Assembly (NCBI GenBank): GCA_943736015.1 | Contig: OX031060.1 | Span: forward strand, 21,157,231-21,221,230 | Source of the DNA: Tridacna crocea | Lineage: Eukaryota; Mollusca; Bivalvia; Cardiida; Cardiidae | Direction of reading: 5' to 3' | Length of the DNA stretch: 64,000 bases | Shown: piece after piece, positions 13,701 through 21,356 of the stretch | Position numbering within the stretch: the stretch's first letter is position 1 | Layout of the letters: the number at the start of each line of letters is the position of its first letter | The notes under the pieces: model-generated | What the model was told of the DNA's origin: nothing | Seen by the model: the letters and a program-made list of their open reading frames with translations, nothing else | Databases searched by the model: none | Program-made: the position numbers and the translations under genes

Positions 13701-14515
13701 ACACGCTGAAGGATTGTGCTTACACGTACTCTACACCGCAGTGTCACTTTGACAGTGGTCAAATCCGGTCATGTGACGACAGATTTCCCATTAGGGATGC
13801 CGGGTATTTGAATATTCATGCGAACTCGGATGATGAGCCAAAACTGAACGAAACGATTCAATTAACGCCTTTATCCCGAGAGATTCGTAATTCTGGTCAA
13901 TGTTCAAGAAGTAGTAGTAGAAGTGATTTCGGAACGCCTTTAAGTGTTCATGGACCTTCTAGCAACAGATCGGAGTCGTCGGCGTCTGACGTTGATGGCT
14001 TACCGGATGATTTAGACAGAACTAATTCAAAACATGATAGTACAAAATGTGTAAAGCAGTTACATGTTCTCCAAGAGCATAAGAACCTTCCACAAGAATC
14101 TATACAACAATCAGTGATAATGCGCATGCCCAACAATCAGACAGTTTGTTCGTCGCCTAGATACAGTTGTGATTACTCCAAGTCTAAGTCACCGCGCGCG
14201 ATTCTCGCAGATATACCAAAGTATTCTTCCGAACAGCAAAGTAGTGCCAACACTGACTTTTTCATGGACACTCATCATAATGCAGCTGACAAATTATTTG
14301 GAATCAAGCCAATCAACGGTAAATCGTACACAGATGATGCCATTTTGAACTGTCTACGGAATGGATACCCATACGAACAATATAGTCAGGGTTCTTTGTA
14401 TTCGCCACCGAGTCTGCAAAACAAAACATATCCCGGCATGCCTCAAGCCGGATATACGAGTGTTATTGTCGATGCACAGCAATATCACAATATGTCAAAT
14501 GGGTTTGTGCATTGA
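150..14515 (+). CDS. SIM: Single-minded (SIM) homologue, five 3' exons
   Basis: Spliced gene; exons 150-235, 1728-1927, 4630-4736, 10307-10454 and 13387-14515. SIM proteins are bHLH-PAS transcription factors that pair with ARNT/Tango in the nucleus and act in midline and neural development (family knowledge). Seen here: [11 protein letters not shown], then the PAS-2 stretch [19 protein letters not shown] and [15 protein letters not shown], then [16 protein letters not shown], then the PAC-like [17 protein letters not shown] and [12 protein letters not shown]. These are SIM-type, not NPAS1/3-type, sequences. The frame is kept at every junction (exon-end phases 0, 2, 1, 2). The bHLH and PAS-1 exons must lie before the window. 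The last exon encodes a Ser-rich, low-conservation C-terminal region typical of the family. The introns are heavily loaded with MITEs and foldbacks. Confidence 0.93.
269..497. mobile_element. TTAA MITE, family A
   Basis: This entry defines the family. TTAA stands at both ends, followed by CTCTTTACC / GGTAAAGAG inverted ends. The core palindrome has arms of the type TGTGGGAAAAGGAGAAAATG around GCTGGTAACCAGC. The right arm contains TTTTGTCGTCTGCAAATGC. A copy is called plus-like when the centre reads GGTAACC and reversed when it reads GGTTACC. No coding capacity. Here the palindrome is partly decayed (GGTGACCAAC centre). Confidence 0.85.
540..605. repeat. foldback remnant, family S
   Basis: Decayed inverted repeat related to the CAGGTCAGCCTG foldbacks seen better preserved at 5958-6012 (family S); it contains AGCGCAGGCTGACAGGGGTT. 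Located in a SIM intron. Confidence 0.45.
700..1105 (+). repeat. dispersed repeat, copy 1 of 2
   Basis: Shares blocks such as ACAACCAGATGGAAATATGA, TCGCGCTTGACGTAAT and GAAGGGGT...TACGCCAC with 8240-8605 in the same orientation. Not coding: both copies have stops in all frames. The family is unidentified. Confidence 0.7.
1106..1456. other. intron, nothing recognised
   Basis: Unique-looking intronic sequence before a MITE. No exon, palindrome or tandem repeat was recognised. Confidence 0.5.
1457..1684. mobile_element. TTAA MITE, family A
   Basis: Bounded by TTAA at both ends, with an intact GGTAACC-centred palindrome. Its right end lies 43 bp before the acceptor of the SIM exon at 1728, so it sits close to that exon's 3' splice region. 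Confidence 0.9.
1728..1927 (+). CDS. SIM: SIM exon, start of PAS-2
   Basis: Acceptor AAATTCAG and donor GCAAG|GTATGT. The 200-nt exon encodes [17 protein letters not shown], then [19 protein letters not shown] and the PAS-2 core up to FLDA, ending two bases into an Arg codon. VIHCSGYLK and the [11 protein letters not shown] block are SIM hallmarks. Confidence 0.95.
1982..2077. mobile_element. half MITE, family A, cut at palindrome centre
   Basis: Begins with TTAACCCTTTCCCAAAC, runs through the left arm and stops right after GCTGGTAACCAG at the centre of the palindrome. The right half is missing. Confidence 0.8.
2078..2590. repeat. AT-rich intron with imperfect inverted repeat
   Basis: AT-rich intronic DNA. 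At about 2399-2512 an imperfect inverted repeat has arms CTGGTTTTTTAGGTAAAAAA and TTTTTTATCTCAAAAACCAA around AAATTATTAAAC-type sequence. Nothing else recognised. Confidence 0.6.
2591..2826. mobile_element. decayed TTAA MITE, family A
   Basis: Left TTAA present. Degenerate core GGGAAGAGGAGAAAATGCTGG and right-arm motif GCAAATGCTTTCAATT; the right end has decayed. Confidence 0.65.
2926..2987. repeat. short foldback, family H
   Basis: Defines family H: a hairpin of about 60-65 bp, GACAGTG(T)AGATCAAGATC then AGACTGCAC, reversing through GTGCAGTCTGATCTT to CACTGTC. No longer flanking homology between copies was seen. Confidence 0.75.
3040..3250. mobile_element. decayed TTAA MITE, family A
   Basis: Only the core (AGGAGAAATGCTGGTAACCA) and right-arm words (AAATGCTTTCAATTTGG) survive. 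Both TTAA ends are lost. Confidence 0.5.
3261..3455. mobile_element. TIR element with central palindrome, copy 1
   Basis: The ends AGAGCCCCAGATAGAG and CTCTTGTCTGGAGCTCT are inverted repeats. The centre is a palindrome with arms ATGTTGTGGGTACTCATTAG and a GTCTCGACGAGAC loop. The same element recurs at about 9975-10160, and a terminal fragment lies inside the array near 38355. Non-coding. Confidence 0.75.
3767..3822. repeat. foldback, family S
   Basis: Pattern GACTCAGATCAGTCTGCAC then GCTCAGGCTGACCTGGAC, flanked by ATCTGCGAAAAGTATC and GAAAAGTTTCGC. Related to the hairpin at 5958. Confidence 0.65.
3968..4312 (+). repeat. 171-bp direct tandem duplication
   Basis: Two units, 3968-4138 and 4139-4312. 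Each starts TTATTGTAAAAC, contains one family-H hairpin (GATCAGACTACATTC) and ends AATACAGGTTTTTACC. They differ by a few substitutions and small indels. Confidence 0.85.
4374..4605. mobile_element. TTAA MITE, family A
   Basis: Left TTAA followed by CCCTTTACCACA. The core palindrome is intact. The right end has decayed (GATAAATGGTAAAA). It ends about 25 bp before the SIM exon at 4630, so the intron's 3' end is largely transposon-derived. Confidence 0.85.
4630..4736 (+). CDS. SIM: SIM exon, PAS-2 continued
   Basis: Acceptor CCGTCACAG, donor ACTT|GTAAGTA. The 107 nt encode [20 protein letters not shown], then [14 protein letters not shown]. The first base completes the Arg codon of the preceding exon and the last base opens a Leu codon finished by the next exon. 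Confidence 0.95.
4752..4848 (+). repeat. compound microsatellite (GATT)n-(GAGT)n
   Basis: About ten GATT/GACT units pass into about fourteen GAGT units, starting 15 bp after the SIM donor. The second half repeats GTGAGT, the metazoan 5' splice-site consensus. Confidence 0.95.
4872..5103. mobile_element. TTAA MITE, family A, reversed
   Basis: TTAA at both ends, GGTTACC centre. A (GT)n-like stretch at about 4964-4975 sits inside the arm. Confidence 0.88.
5132..5194. repeat. decayed foldback, family H
   Basis: GACCAGACTGCGC and TTGATCTACGCTGTCC survive; the arms are imperfect. Confidence 0.5.
5257..5813. mobile_element. 0.56-kb TIR element
   Basis: The ends CATCTTCGCAAGCCAAGG and its complement lie 557 bp apart. 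The match extends inward imperfectly through GATCCAC and GATCGA-type words to about 50 bp. The interior has no convincing ORF. No clear target duplication was found. Confidence 0.75.
5958..6012. repeat. foldback, family S, well preserved
   Basis: Near-perfect arms ACCCAGGTCAGCCTGTGCA around ATG. Best copy in the window of the family also seen at 540, 3767, 7917, 20512, 32375 and 38885. Confidence 0.85.
6097..6363 (-). CDS. possible minus-strand exon, unrecognised
   Basis: An 89-codon open stretch runs from a possible acceptor (AAAGAAATAG) at 6363 to a stop at 6097. It reads plausibly as protein, with an acidic [14 protein letters not shown] segment followed by [15 protein letters not shown]. 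No ATG is in frame near its start, and the next sequence upstream is a dispersed repeat. It could be a pseudo-exon, a fragment of an old insertion or chance; I do not recognise it. Confidence 0.2.
   Translation of the reverse strand, partial: LETSYGVKNVVFGHRSIVDFNLDSIRSEDDDNSSACDMSNIYTVPILSPRLRLSSLLFTIDSFSPGGFTTRPNDTIHPKVNMDIFLPV
6440..6690 (+). repeat. SINE-like dispersed repeat
   Basis: Contains a B-box-like GAGTTCGATACCC at 6477. The complementary frame contains [16 protein letters not shown], a translation I associate with a repeat common in bivalve sequences. tRNA ancestry is inferred only from the B box. Confidence 0.5.
6731..6798. repeat. foldback, family H
   Basis: GCGGACAGCGTAAATCAAAG and its complement around AGACTGCAC...GTGCAGTCT. 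The ends GCGGACAG...CTGACCGC pair. Confidence 0.8.
7276..7706 (+). repeat. 0.43-kb dispersed repeat R, copy 1
   Basis: Starts with the small palindrome GGCTTCTTTAAAAAAGAAGCC and ends ATGACGAAACAGACAGT. The reverse complement recurs at 23668-24110 over its whole length with moderate divergence. Reading frames are not conserved between copies, so it is non-coding. Confidence 0.8.
7905..8170. repeat. foldback region (family S remnant plus GATTGGCTAAACC hairpin)
   Basis: A family-S remnant at about 7910-7970 is followed at 8071-8125 by a hairpin with arms GATTGGCTAAACC. The latter is related to the complete foldback at 24455-24655. Confidence 0.7.
8240..8605 (+). repeat. dispersed repeat, copy 2 of 2
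   Basis: Partner of 700-1105. A block of about 60 bp around 8305-8370 has no counterpart there. Confidence 0.7.
8981..9047. repeat. foldback, family H, well preserved
   Basis: GCGGACAGTGTAGATCAAGA with a near-perfect complementary arm; loop AAAACGT. Confidence 0.85.
9048..9714. other. intron, nothing recognised
   Basis: AT-rich intronic sequence without a recognisable exon, repeat or motif. Confidence 0.5.
9715..9858. mobile_element. half MITE, family A (right half)
   Basis: Starts at the palindrome centre (GACCAGCATTTTATCC) and continues through the right arm to GGTAAAGGGT. The left half is absent: the mirror case of 1982-2077. Confidence 0.75.
9975..10160. mobile_element. TIR element with central palindrome, copy 2
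   Basis: Same element as 3261-3455. The palindrome arms GGGTACTCATTAGAATCGTC are perfect here, around a TATC loop. Confidence 0.75.
10178..10242. repeat. decayed foldback, family H
   Basis: GATCAAAGACCAAACTGCAC and ATGATCTTGATCTACATT survive. It lies 65 bp upstream of a SIM exon. Confidence 0.55.
10307..10454 (+). CDS. SIM: SIM exon, PAS-2/PAC
   Basis: Acceptor CTGTTTTACAG, donor CTGAG|GTAAAT. The 148 nt encode [19 protein letters not shown], then [17 protein letters not shown], then [12 protein letters not shown]. These match the PAC region of SIM closely. Confidence 0.96.
10741..10815. repeat. inverted repeat
   Basis: Arms TTGAACGTGATTGG and CCAATCACGTTCAA lie about 45 bp apart. Confidence 0.75.
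10826..10988. mobile_element. truncated TTAA MITE, family A, reversed
   Basis: Right TTAA at 10985. Intact GGTTACC palindrome. The outer left arm is missing. Confidence 0.8.
11012..11169. repeat. GC-rich palindrome plus direct partial copy
   Basis: Arms of about 45 bp containing CCAGTTACAGGTCCTCGGTC and its complement around CTCGGCCTCGG. A third partial copy of the arm follows directly. Its composition is distinctly GC-richer than the surroundings. Confidence 0.85.
11210..12130. mobile_element. 0.9-kb nested giant palindrome element
   Basis: The left part (11224-11540) and the reverse complement of the right part (11760-12110) share the same sequence. Shared words include TGAGTGCCCC/GGGGCACTC, ATGGCGGC-type motif and TTCGCTTAAC. 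Two inner hairpins built on GGCTGTGGTGAATCA and CCCCGAGC lie between. One unit of the same family stands alone at 25340-25930. No transposase was seen. Confidence 0.75.
12341..12560. mobile_element. TTAA MITE, family A, reversed
   Basis: TTAA at both ends. The palindrome carries a few mismatches (GTTGGAAAGGAGAAATG). Confidence 0.85.
12680..12903. mobile_element. decayed TTAA MITE, family A
   Basis: The core is recognisable (GCATTGTGGGATAGGAGAAA and CTCCTGTTCCCACAACG). Both ends have lost TTAA. Confidence 0.65.
12904..13386. other. intron end, nothing recognised
   Basis: No repeat seen. The frame of the last SIM exon stays open upstream to 13166, but the acceptor at 13386 and continuity with SIM place the exon start at 13387. 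Confidence 0.6.
13387..14515 (+). CDS. SIM: SIM last exon, C-terminal region
   Basis: Acceptor TTTATTCCAG. AG from the previous exon plus T gives Ser, then [18 protein letters not shown] finishes the PAC region. After that come about 350 residues rich in Ser, Asn and Tyr, with [34 protein letters not shown] and a C-terminus ending MSNGFVH before TGA. The SIM C-terminal half is known to be poorly conserved and to carry transcription-regulating activity in vertebrates; no motif here lets me assign activation or repression. Confidence 0.93.
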
Positions 14516-14598
14516 TATTTTACAAATTGTTGTAGATGTTGTGAAGAAAGATAATTAGTCGACATAGCAATCAAACACGGTGGTCAAGAAGAAAAAGA

Positions 14599-14604
14599 AA
14601 TAAA
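14599..14604 (+). terminator. SIM: candidate poly(A) signal of SIM
   Basis: AATAAA 84 bp after the stop codon, followed by A-rich DNA. A longer 3'UTR cannot be excluded. Confidence 0.5.
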
Positions 14605-14708
14605 CTCTGAAAAAATAAAAAAAGCAGGCAATTTTTTAAAGAGACAATACATTTCAATAAAGGAAAATGACTTATAAACAACACAAAATAAGTCTTTCAT
14701 GCTTTCGT

Positions 14709-14878
14709 TTAACCCTTTACCAAGCAATCCTTGTTTTTTGACGACCGTGAGATTCAGGACTTTTGAAAACATCGCAGGAAAAGGAGAAAATGGTGGTAAC
14801 CAGTTACGTTTATTTTGTCGTATGCAGGTGCTTTCTACTTGGACCTTTCCAAAATTTTGTCGTTTGATAAAGAGTTGA
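14709..14878. mobile_element. internally deleted TTAA MITE, family A
   Basis: Left TTAACCCTTTACC. The second half of the palindrome and the adjacent arm are deleted (GGTAACCAG jumps to TTACGTTTATTTTGTCG). Right end GATAAAGAGTTG. Confidence 0.8.
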
Positions 14879-14901
14879 CCACAACTCTGTCATTTCCAAT
14901 T

Positions 14902-15130
14902 TTAACCCTTTACTCCATAGATACTCGTTTCTACGCATTGCTTGTAGGAGCCTTTGGAAAGCATTGTGGCAAAAGGTGAAATTGCTCGTGACGAGCAATT
15001 TCACCTTTTGTCACAATGTTTTCTATGCTATCAAAAGGTGTCACATACACATAAAAAACGGCTTCATCCTTTCTGTTATTTACGGTCAGTAAGAGATACC
15101 ATAGAAATGCCTTAAGGGGTAAAAGGTTAA
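14902..15130. mobile_element. TTAA MITE, family B
   Basis: Defines family B. TTAA ends with CCCTTTACTCCATAGATACTC on the left. The core palindrome is GGTGAAATTGCTCGT then ACGAGCAATTTCACC inside GTGGC.AAAGG, and the right end is GGGGTAAAAGGTTAA. Same size and layout as family A with unrelated arms: a sister family using the same ends. Confidence 0.88.
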
Positions 15131-15332
15131 ACGGTCCTTATCTTTAACTTTATCCCTTGTGCATGAGTGTCTCTTGTATCATCACCCATAATCAGATTCT
15201 ATAATTATGTTTGCTTGTACCTCTGAGAAACTCTTTAACTCTTTCACCACCGAACACATAAACAATACGTTCAACTGCTGTAAATATAATAACACAGCAA
15301 GAAGAAATTGGTTGAAAACTAGAACTGAAGAG

Positions 15333-15398
15333 TGGACAGTGTAGATCAGAGGTCAGACTTCAAGTTCTGTGCAGTCTGATCTTGCTCTACACTGTCCA
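15333..15398. repeat. foldback, family H
   Basis: TGGACAGTGTAGATCAGA with complementary CTACACTGTCCA. Confidence 0.8.
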
Positions 15399-15794
15399 TA
15401 AAATGATACTGTTTCCTCTACTATGACGAAATTATTGATATATGGATTTGAAACTGCAATCGGGCAGATTGAAGCGCTGAAAATTCAAAGTATGTGTTCC
15501 CTAAATTTTAGTTGAATTGACCCATTTTTGTACTTGGAAAAGTAAGGTTCGGAATCATGATAAATATTTCTGTGTATTTGTAGTAAGTAACCGATTTTAA
15601 TATTGGCAATTTTTGATCTACTATCCATTAGCACTAAATTCAAATATATAAGGTCAATGACCCTGACTAAATGCAAGTGTTAACATTTCAAAAGTGACTT
15701 GCGTGTTATAATTAATCTTCTTTTGTTCTTCTTTAGAATCGACAAGTATAAATAACCGTGACCATAAACTTAACCGTTGACTTGCTAAATACAG
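15399..15794. other. intergenic, nothing recognised
   Basis: No exon or repeat recognised. Confidence 0.5.
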
Positions 15795-16230
15795 AGATCA
15801 GCTCTGTACCAAAGAAACTTAAAAAAGCCTCTGAGAAAGATGGCTTTTGATCACATTGTGGGAAAAAGACAAGATGCTGGAAACCAGCATTTTCTCTCCT
15901 TTTTCAATAATGTTTTTTATTCTATCAAGTACAAGTTTCGTCATTTAACCCTTTCCCAAACAATCCCTGGTTTTTATGGGTCAGGAATAGTAGCCTTTTG
16001 AAAACATTGTGGGAAAAGGAGAAAATGCTGGTAACCAGCATTTTCTCCTTTTCCCACAATGTTTTCTACCCTATGATAGACAGAAATCATCTTTTCAGCA
16101 AGAGTTGAATTGTCACCTGCAAATGCTTTCAATTTGGTCTAGTTCAAAAGTTTGTCGTTTGGAAAAAGGTTAAGTCACCTTTAATTTGTCGTCTGAAAAT
16201 GCTTTCAATTTGAGCCAGTATGAAATTTTA
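15795..16230. mobile_element. old family-A MITE split by a younger one
   Basis: The left part (15795-15944), with a core GGAAACCAGCATTTTC, runs to TTTCGTCA. The right part resumes at 16174 with GTCACCTTTAATTTGTCGTC. The insert at 15945-16173 starts and ends with TTAA. Confidence 0.8.
15945..16173. mobile_element. TTAA MITE, family A, nested
   Basis: Complete 229-bp copy with a perfect core palindrome, inserted into a TTAA of an older copy. Confidence 0.9.
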
Positions 16231-16707
16231 TCGTCTAGTATGTGTTCAGAATTGGCCTTCCAAAAACCGATTTCACTCTCCTTTCCTTGGCATCAAAACC
16301 ATCTCATTCTGCCTGTAATCAGAAATGTAACACATTGTATTTACTCCTGAGATGCCAATACTGCTGGGGTTTTTGCAATATTGTATTTTACTGCATTACC
16401 TTTTTTTCTCGATGAATTAGGTGTTCCATCATCATTTGGAGATTTCTCCGCCTGAAATTATTACATGAAATATTTATAAATGTATATTCATAGAATCTTG
16501 TAGTGAGATTGTAACCGTTTACCGGATGATCTGGTAAATCTTTGGATAAGACATCGACATTTAAAAACATTAACAATTATCTATCTAGTTTCTGAAAAGG
16601 TTTTCAATCCTTTCAAAAACAATCATTTTAGATATGTTAGATTTACGTTACTTCTTTTTTTGGAAAAGTTTAAAATACATCTTCTAATATCCAAAACACA
16701 ATCATTT
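16231..16707. other. intergenic, nothing recognised
   Basis: AT-rich; no features seen. Confidence 0.5.
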
Positions 16708-16936
16708 TTAACCCATTACCAAACGACAATATTTTAGACTGGTCCAAATTGAAAGCATTTGCAGACGACAAAACAAAAGTGACTGAAAATTCGAAATTTG
16801 TTTTGTGAAGGGTAGAAAACATTGTGGGAAAAGGAGAAAATGCTGATTACCAGAATTTTATCCTTTTCCCACAATGTTTTCTAAAGGCTTCTTTCTCAGG
16901 GTCGTCAAAAGTAGGAATTGTGTGGTAATGGATTAA
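16708..16936. mobile_element. TTAA MITE, family A, reversed
   Basis: TTAACCCATTACC ... GGTAATGGATTAA. One core mismatch (GCTGATTACC). Confidence 0.9.
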
Positions 16937-17184
16937 TACGAATCGGGTATAAATAATTACAACCTCACTACGCATGCGTATTCCGTCGAGAGTCTTTCCT
17001 GCCTAAGGTTGATAATTTTCTCAAATCGATCACCCCACTAATTTTGCATACTTTAACAATAATATTCTAGATACTTTTGTATTTTTTTGCCACATCATAT
17101 CCAAGAAAACTTTTGCGTAGACCATTTGCTCTACCTTGATTTAATAGTATTTGAATTCTAATCATTCTCTAATTTCAATGATAT

Positions 17185-17448
17185 ATGGAGTGCAACACAC
17201 GAAAAGGTGCATTCGGACATTTGCGTAAAGTGTCGTCCCGGATTAGCCTGCGCAGTCCGCGCAGGCTAATCCGAGACGGCACTTTACGACTACATTAGAT
17301 TTTGTGCTACAGTAGACTTGCGTAAAACAGAAAATCACATAAAATCGGAAAGTGTCGTTCCGGATTAGCCTGTGCGGACTGTACACGCTGATCAGAGACG
17401 ACATTTTACGCAAATGTCCGAATGACCCTTTTCGTGTGTTGCACTCCA
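17185..17448. mobile_element. 264-bp TIR element with two inner hairpins
   Basis: Terminal inverted repeats of about 48 bp begin GGAGTGCAACACACGAAAAG. Inside each arm is a GATTAGCCTG hairpin; the left one (GATTAGCCTGCGCAGTC) is near perfect. Related partial copies: 21357-21480 and one near the start of each array unit (34170, 46235, 57700). Confidence 0.88.
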
Positions 17449-17591
17449 ATTATACAATGATACAGATGGCAGTATCATCTTTGAAACCAAAAGAAATTCA
17501 TCCTCTAAACATACTGAAGTTAGGGTCAAAGAGTAAGCTTAACAATTGTGAATGTTCTTTTCAACAGTTTTCAAAATATTTCTGAATTTAT

Positions 17592-17700
17592 TGTGGGAGG
17601 CGGTGATTTAAGGTTAGGACGTTGGCCCCTTACAGAGGTTCCGGGTTCGAACCCCATGATGAGCATAGTCAACCCTTGAAACCATCAAAATGGTGACGAA
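17592..17700 (+). repeat. tRNA-derived SINE-like sequence
   Basis: B box GGTTCGAACCC at 17644, with an A-box-like stretch about 40 bp upstream. It does not fold as a complete tRNA by eye, so it is called SINE-like rather than a tRNA gene. Confidence 0.5.
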
Positions 17701-18867
17701 AGTGCTGATTTACATTTCCAGGTTGCGGTTATCCAGACTTTTTCGTTTTTGTTGTTAGAGTTTGTTCCTAATGTACAATGATGGTATAGATTTACACTAC
17801 TAATATATAGCTCTCTGTTGTCTATGTCTTCACGGATTTCACCAATGCTGGACTGAGGCTATGTAATGCCTTGTAAGAGGACACTCTTCCACAATAAATG
17901 CAGCAACCAATGATCGGACCTTCTTTCTATTCAATAAGCTAATCCATCGTTTTGGCTAGAGTTTATTTGTTGATGATTTTATTAATCTGACTTTAATGAT
18001 ATGAATTTAAGTGACTTGTTTGTTTGATAATGAAGAAAATATTGAATAAACAAAGTGTTAAAATTATGATTTAGTTTCCATGTTAAGTTTTATATTTTTC
18101 CCAGTGCCTGACTGCTGGTAATGACTTTGGACTTCGAATCTCCCCTAATGTCATTTAATCGTGCTTTCGTTCAACCCACAAACATACAAACACGACACTC
18201 CCCTCCCCTTCGAAAAGACAAATGTCTAAACATGTTGAAAACATTGTTTACAATTGCTTATTTCAAGTTATTGTTCCCTACCCCCCACAATACTTTCCTT
18301 ATCATTCAGACTCATCTATTTTTCTACCATTTTCATACCTTTGGTTTGTTCTTATCTTGACTTTTCTACGGGGCAGTAGGTTCAGTGACGAACTTTACGA
18401 GATAACAGCTTACCAAAAAGCAACGAAGCAACTATGACCGTTACTTCTGCAAGTAGGGGTGTTACTGACAAAATCTGACTCCCTTATTTAACAATCAGTT
18501 TTTATAACATTCTTTTACATGATTCGCTAGGATTTTCTATATTTGAGTTAGTTTCTGAATGACTACATCAGTTGGTTTAGCCAATCAGCAATTACCTTAC
18601 TTTCAAACTAAGACTTAGAACCAAATTTAAAATTATTCGGGAATTCAGCCCCTCAGTACCACGAAAACCTTGAAACAGAAACAGATTGGTTGATTGGTAG
18701 CCATTTTTAACATTATTTCATTTGTATCGCGGCGTCCAGATATCACATGCTTCCCTGGTGTAATTGTTTTACCAGTACTCTCCACAATATTCTTTCAAAG
18801 CCACTGGCTGTGTTTCTACATAACTATTGTCGAAACAATAGTCTGCGATGAGAGAGGAATGAATCCT
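17701..18867. other. intergenic, little recognised
   Basis: Only a short remnant TTGGTTTAGCCAATCAGCAA at about 18573, related to the GATTGGCTAAACC foldbacks, was recognised. Confidence 0.5.
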
Positions 18868-18990
18868 ATCACAGTGACTTTAAATCATCAATCATCGGAA
18901 ATAAACTGGCCGACCAGGGGATCGACCCAACGACGCCCTGTTTATAGCAACAGTACTTTATCGAATGAGCTGCTTGAGCTCGACGTGAAA
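18868..18990 (-). repeat. tRNA-derived SINE-like sequence
   Basis: On the minus strand an A-box-like AGCTCATTCGATAAAG is followed by the B box GGGTCGATCCCC. No full tRNA fold. Confidence 0.55.
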
Positions 18991-19715
18991 TTGAAATAGA
19001 CATTGGGAAACGAAAAAGTACCCACCAGACCAAAGAAAATGTGTACGAAAATAGCTCCTGACACCACATGTAGCGACCGCAAGAAGAAAGTGACTACAAT
19101 GACCTTCACCTTTCATATACGATTTACAATTGTCAATAATTAGGCTACTGGATCGAACGTCATACTTTTACATAAAAGCTTGGAAGCGATTGAGTGTAAA
19201 TTCTTATTCGTGTACTTATCAACTATGAGAGCCTTTGAGGCAACGTCAAGTATGGTTCATAGAATTGGATACAAAACAGGAAACAATGCCAGTTATAGCG
19301 CCATTTTGTTTTTGTCTCACATTGTTTTCAAAGAAGTGTTTTCGTAGCATCATAAAACACGGTAAAGGTGAAAACAATACTATAACACCTAGCAAAGAAA
19401 GTATTCCGGTATCTATCGGGTATGCATCCGAATGTTTGCAAATAAACCCGTTATTCATGAGTATATGATGATGCGACACCGGTATTTATCATTCTGAAGG
19501 TGACAAATGCCTAGCATTATAAATGATTGAGGTCGCTAACACCTGGGAAAAGAATGTTAAGAAAGTTACATTCACGTCTTGTTGGTAAACAATTCAACGT
19601 CAAAATATGTAAATAGGCCCCTATATAAGCATCATTCTATAGGAAGTTACTTCACTACTAACAAGCAAAATGACCAAACACCTCAGGATTGCGTCTTTCC
19701 ATTTTTCCGATACAG
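18991..19715. other. intergenic, nothing recognised
   Basis: No exon or repeat recognised. Confidence 0.5.
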
Positions 19716-20020
19716 CTTTTTAATACGTTGTGAGAAAAGCAGCATTTAATTGCCAGAAAGTATAACAATGTCAACAGATGCTTTCAAAGTCACCTGTTGC
19801 CTTTTTGGAAGTAATGAGTTACCCCTTGGATGTCATTGATACTTTCACCATAAACCAAACAATCTCTTGTTTGAAACGTTGTGAGAAAAGCAGCATTTAA
19901 TCGTCAGAAAGCATAATTATACCTATGTCAAAGGATGCTTTCAAAGTCACCTGTTGCCTTTTTGGAGGTAATGACTTACCTCTCGGATATCATTGATAAT
20001 TTCACCATTAACCAAATAAT
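19716..20020 (+). repeat. ~150-bp tandem dimer
   Basis: Two direct units share GTTGTGAGAAAAGCAGCATT, GGATGCTTTCAAAGTCACC-type words and CTGTTGCCTTTTTGGA. Each ends near ACCAAA..AATCTCTTGTT. The second unit runs into a decayed family-A MITE. Confidence 0.8.
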
Positions 20021-20165
20021 CTCTTGTTCGAAAAGCCCTTAGGTAGAAGACTTTCGAAAACATTGTGGAAAAAGGAGGAAACGTTGGTCACCAGCATTTT
20101 CTCCTTGTTTGACAATGCTCTATACCGTGCAGCAAGGAGACAAAAAAGTCTGATATTTAATCTGC
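20008..20165. mobile_element. decayed TTAA MITE, family A
   Basis: Left TTAA at 20008. Core altered (GAGGAAACGTTGGTCACC). Right half missing. Confidence 0.65.
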
Positions 20166-20273
20166 AACATATATTTCGATTTTCTTATGAAAGCAGCCAT
20201 TGAAATGTTAAGTCTGTTTATTTTTTTTAATGACAGGAAATACTTCTTTGAGCCATGTTCTGTAAAACGGGGG

Positions 20274-20500
20274 TTTAATTCTTTACCAAACGAGAAAATG
20301 TTATAATGATCCATATTGAAAGCATTTGCAGACGACAAATCAAAATCGTTCCATCTTATGAAATTTGTGTCCCAAAGGATAGAAAACCTTGTGGGGAAAA
20401 AAGGAGAAAATGCTGGTTACCAGCATTTTCTCCTTTTCAAACAAGGTTTTCAAAAGCTTTCTTTCCCAGGGTCGTGAAAACCACGCGGCTTGTTTGTTCA
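20274..20500. mobile_element. TTAA MITE, family A, reversed
   Basis: Left TTAATTCTTTACC and intact GGTTACC core. The right end lost TTAA and abuts a family-S remnant at about 20512-20578. Confidence 0.8.
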
Positions 20501-20579
20501 AGCAAGAGTTCAAGCATCTGCTGAGAGTATCAACCAAGGTTAGCCTGGGCATTCCTCAAAGGCTGACTCGAGAAAAAAA

Positions 20580-21075
20580 GTAGAAAATACGCTTCCTTAA
20601 TGACAAAGCAAGCAACAAATAACAACAGAAAGTGTGATGAGGCAAAGAAGAATGAGATAAAAAAGTGAAAAAAAAAAAAGCCCGTGATTAAAAAATACAA
20701 ATCATTTTATTTGAGCACACTCTAAGCCGCTGTGTATCAATTTGCCATTTCAAGATATAGCCGGAAGTGACAGTCACGTGACTAACAACCGTTCTGTCCG
20801 GGGAAGGTCTAATAAAGCCTCTTAATTAAAAAGCATATGAATGACGTCTTTTTGTCAAGTCAGAAAGAGAGGATTTTCCTTCTTTTTTCCATATTTTTTC
20901 CACTGTATAATTTAGATTGTGTATGTTATTTACTCGGTGATCATTATGGGTTATTGTCAGCAAATATCTGCATTAAATGTGATCCTGTTCAATACTTGAT
21001 CAAATGAAAGCTTATGATTCTTTTTATAACTGTCTATAATATTTGCAAATATGCACCTTAATTGATACCTGTATA
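20580..21075. other. intergenic, nothing recognised
   Basis: Contains a short poly(A) run at about 20668. No gene or repeat recognised. Confidence 0.5.
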
Positions 21076-21262
21076 TTAACTCTTTACAACACAATTCAGA
21101 ATTCCAACGACCCTGATGAAAACGGGCTTTGAAAACATTACAGGAAACGACGTTAATGCTGGTAATCAGCCTTTTCTACCCTTTTAAAGACAAAAAATCA
21201 TCTTTCAAACTAAAATCAACTTGGTTAAATCTAAATGTTCGTTAAAGTTGGTAATGATTTAA
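21076..21262. mobile_element. short decayed TTAA MITE, family A
   Basis: Both TTAA ends present. The core is degenerate and much of the palindrome's second arm is gone. Confidence 0.7.
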
Positions 21263-21356
21263 CATGCAATTGCTGACAGAGCCTTCGTATTCATGGTGAG
21301 GATTGAAGTCTTAGTGACAAGAAGTCTGTGTAATTTTTAACATGTCTATGAATTGA

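Noticed and set aside
17592..17670. tRNA gene
   Set aside because: The B box is good, but no acceptor-stem pairing or anticodon loop can be drawn; SINE-like is the safer call. Same for 29036 and 41272.
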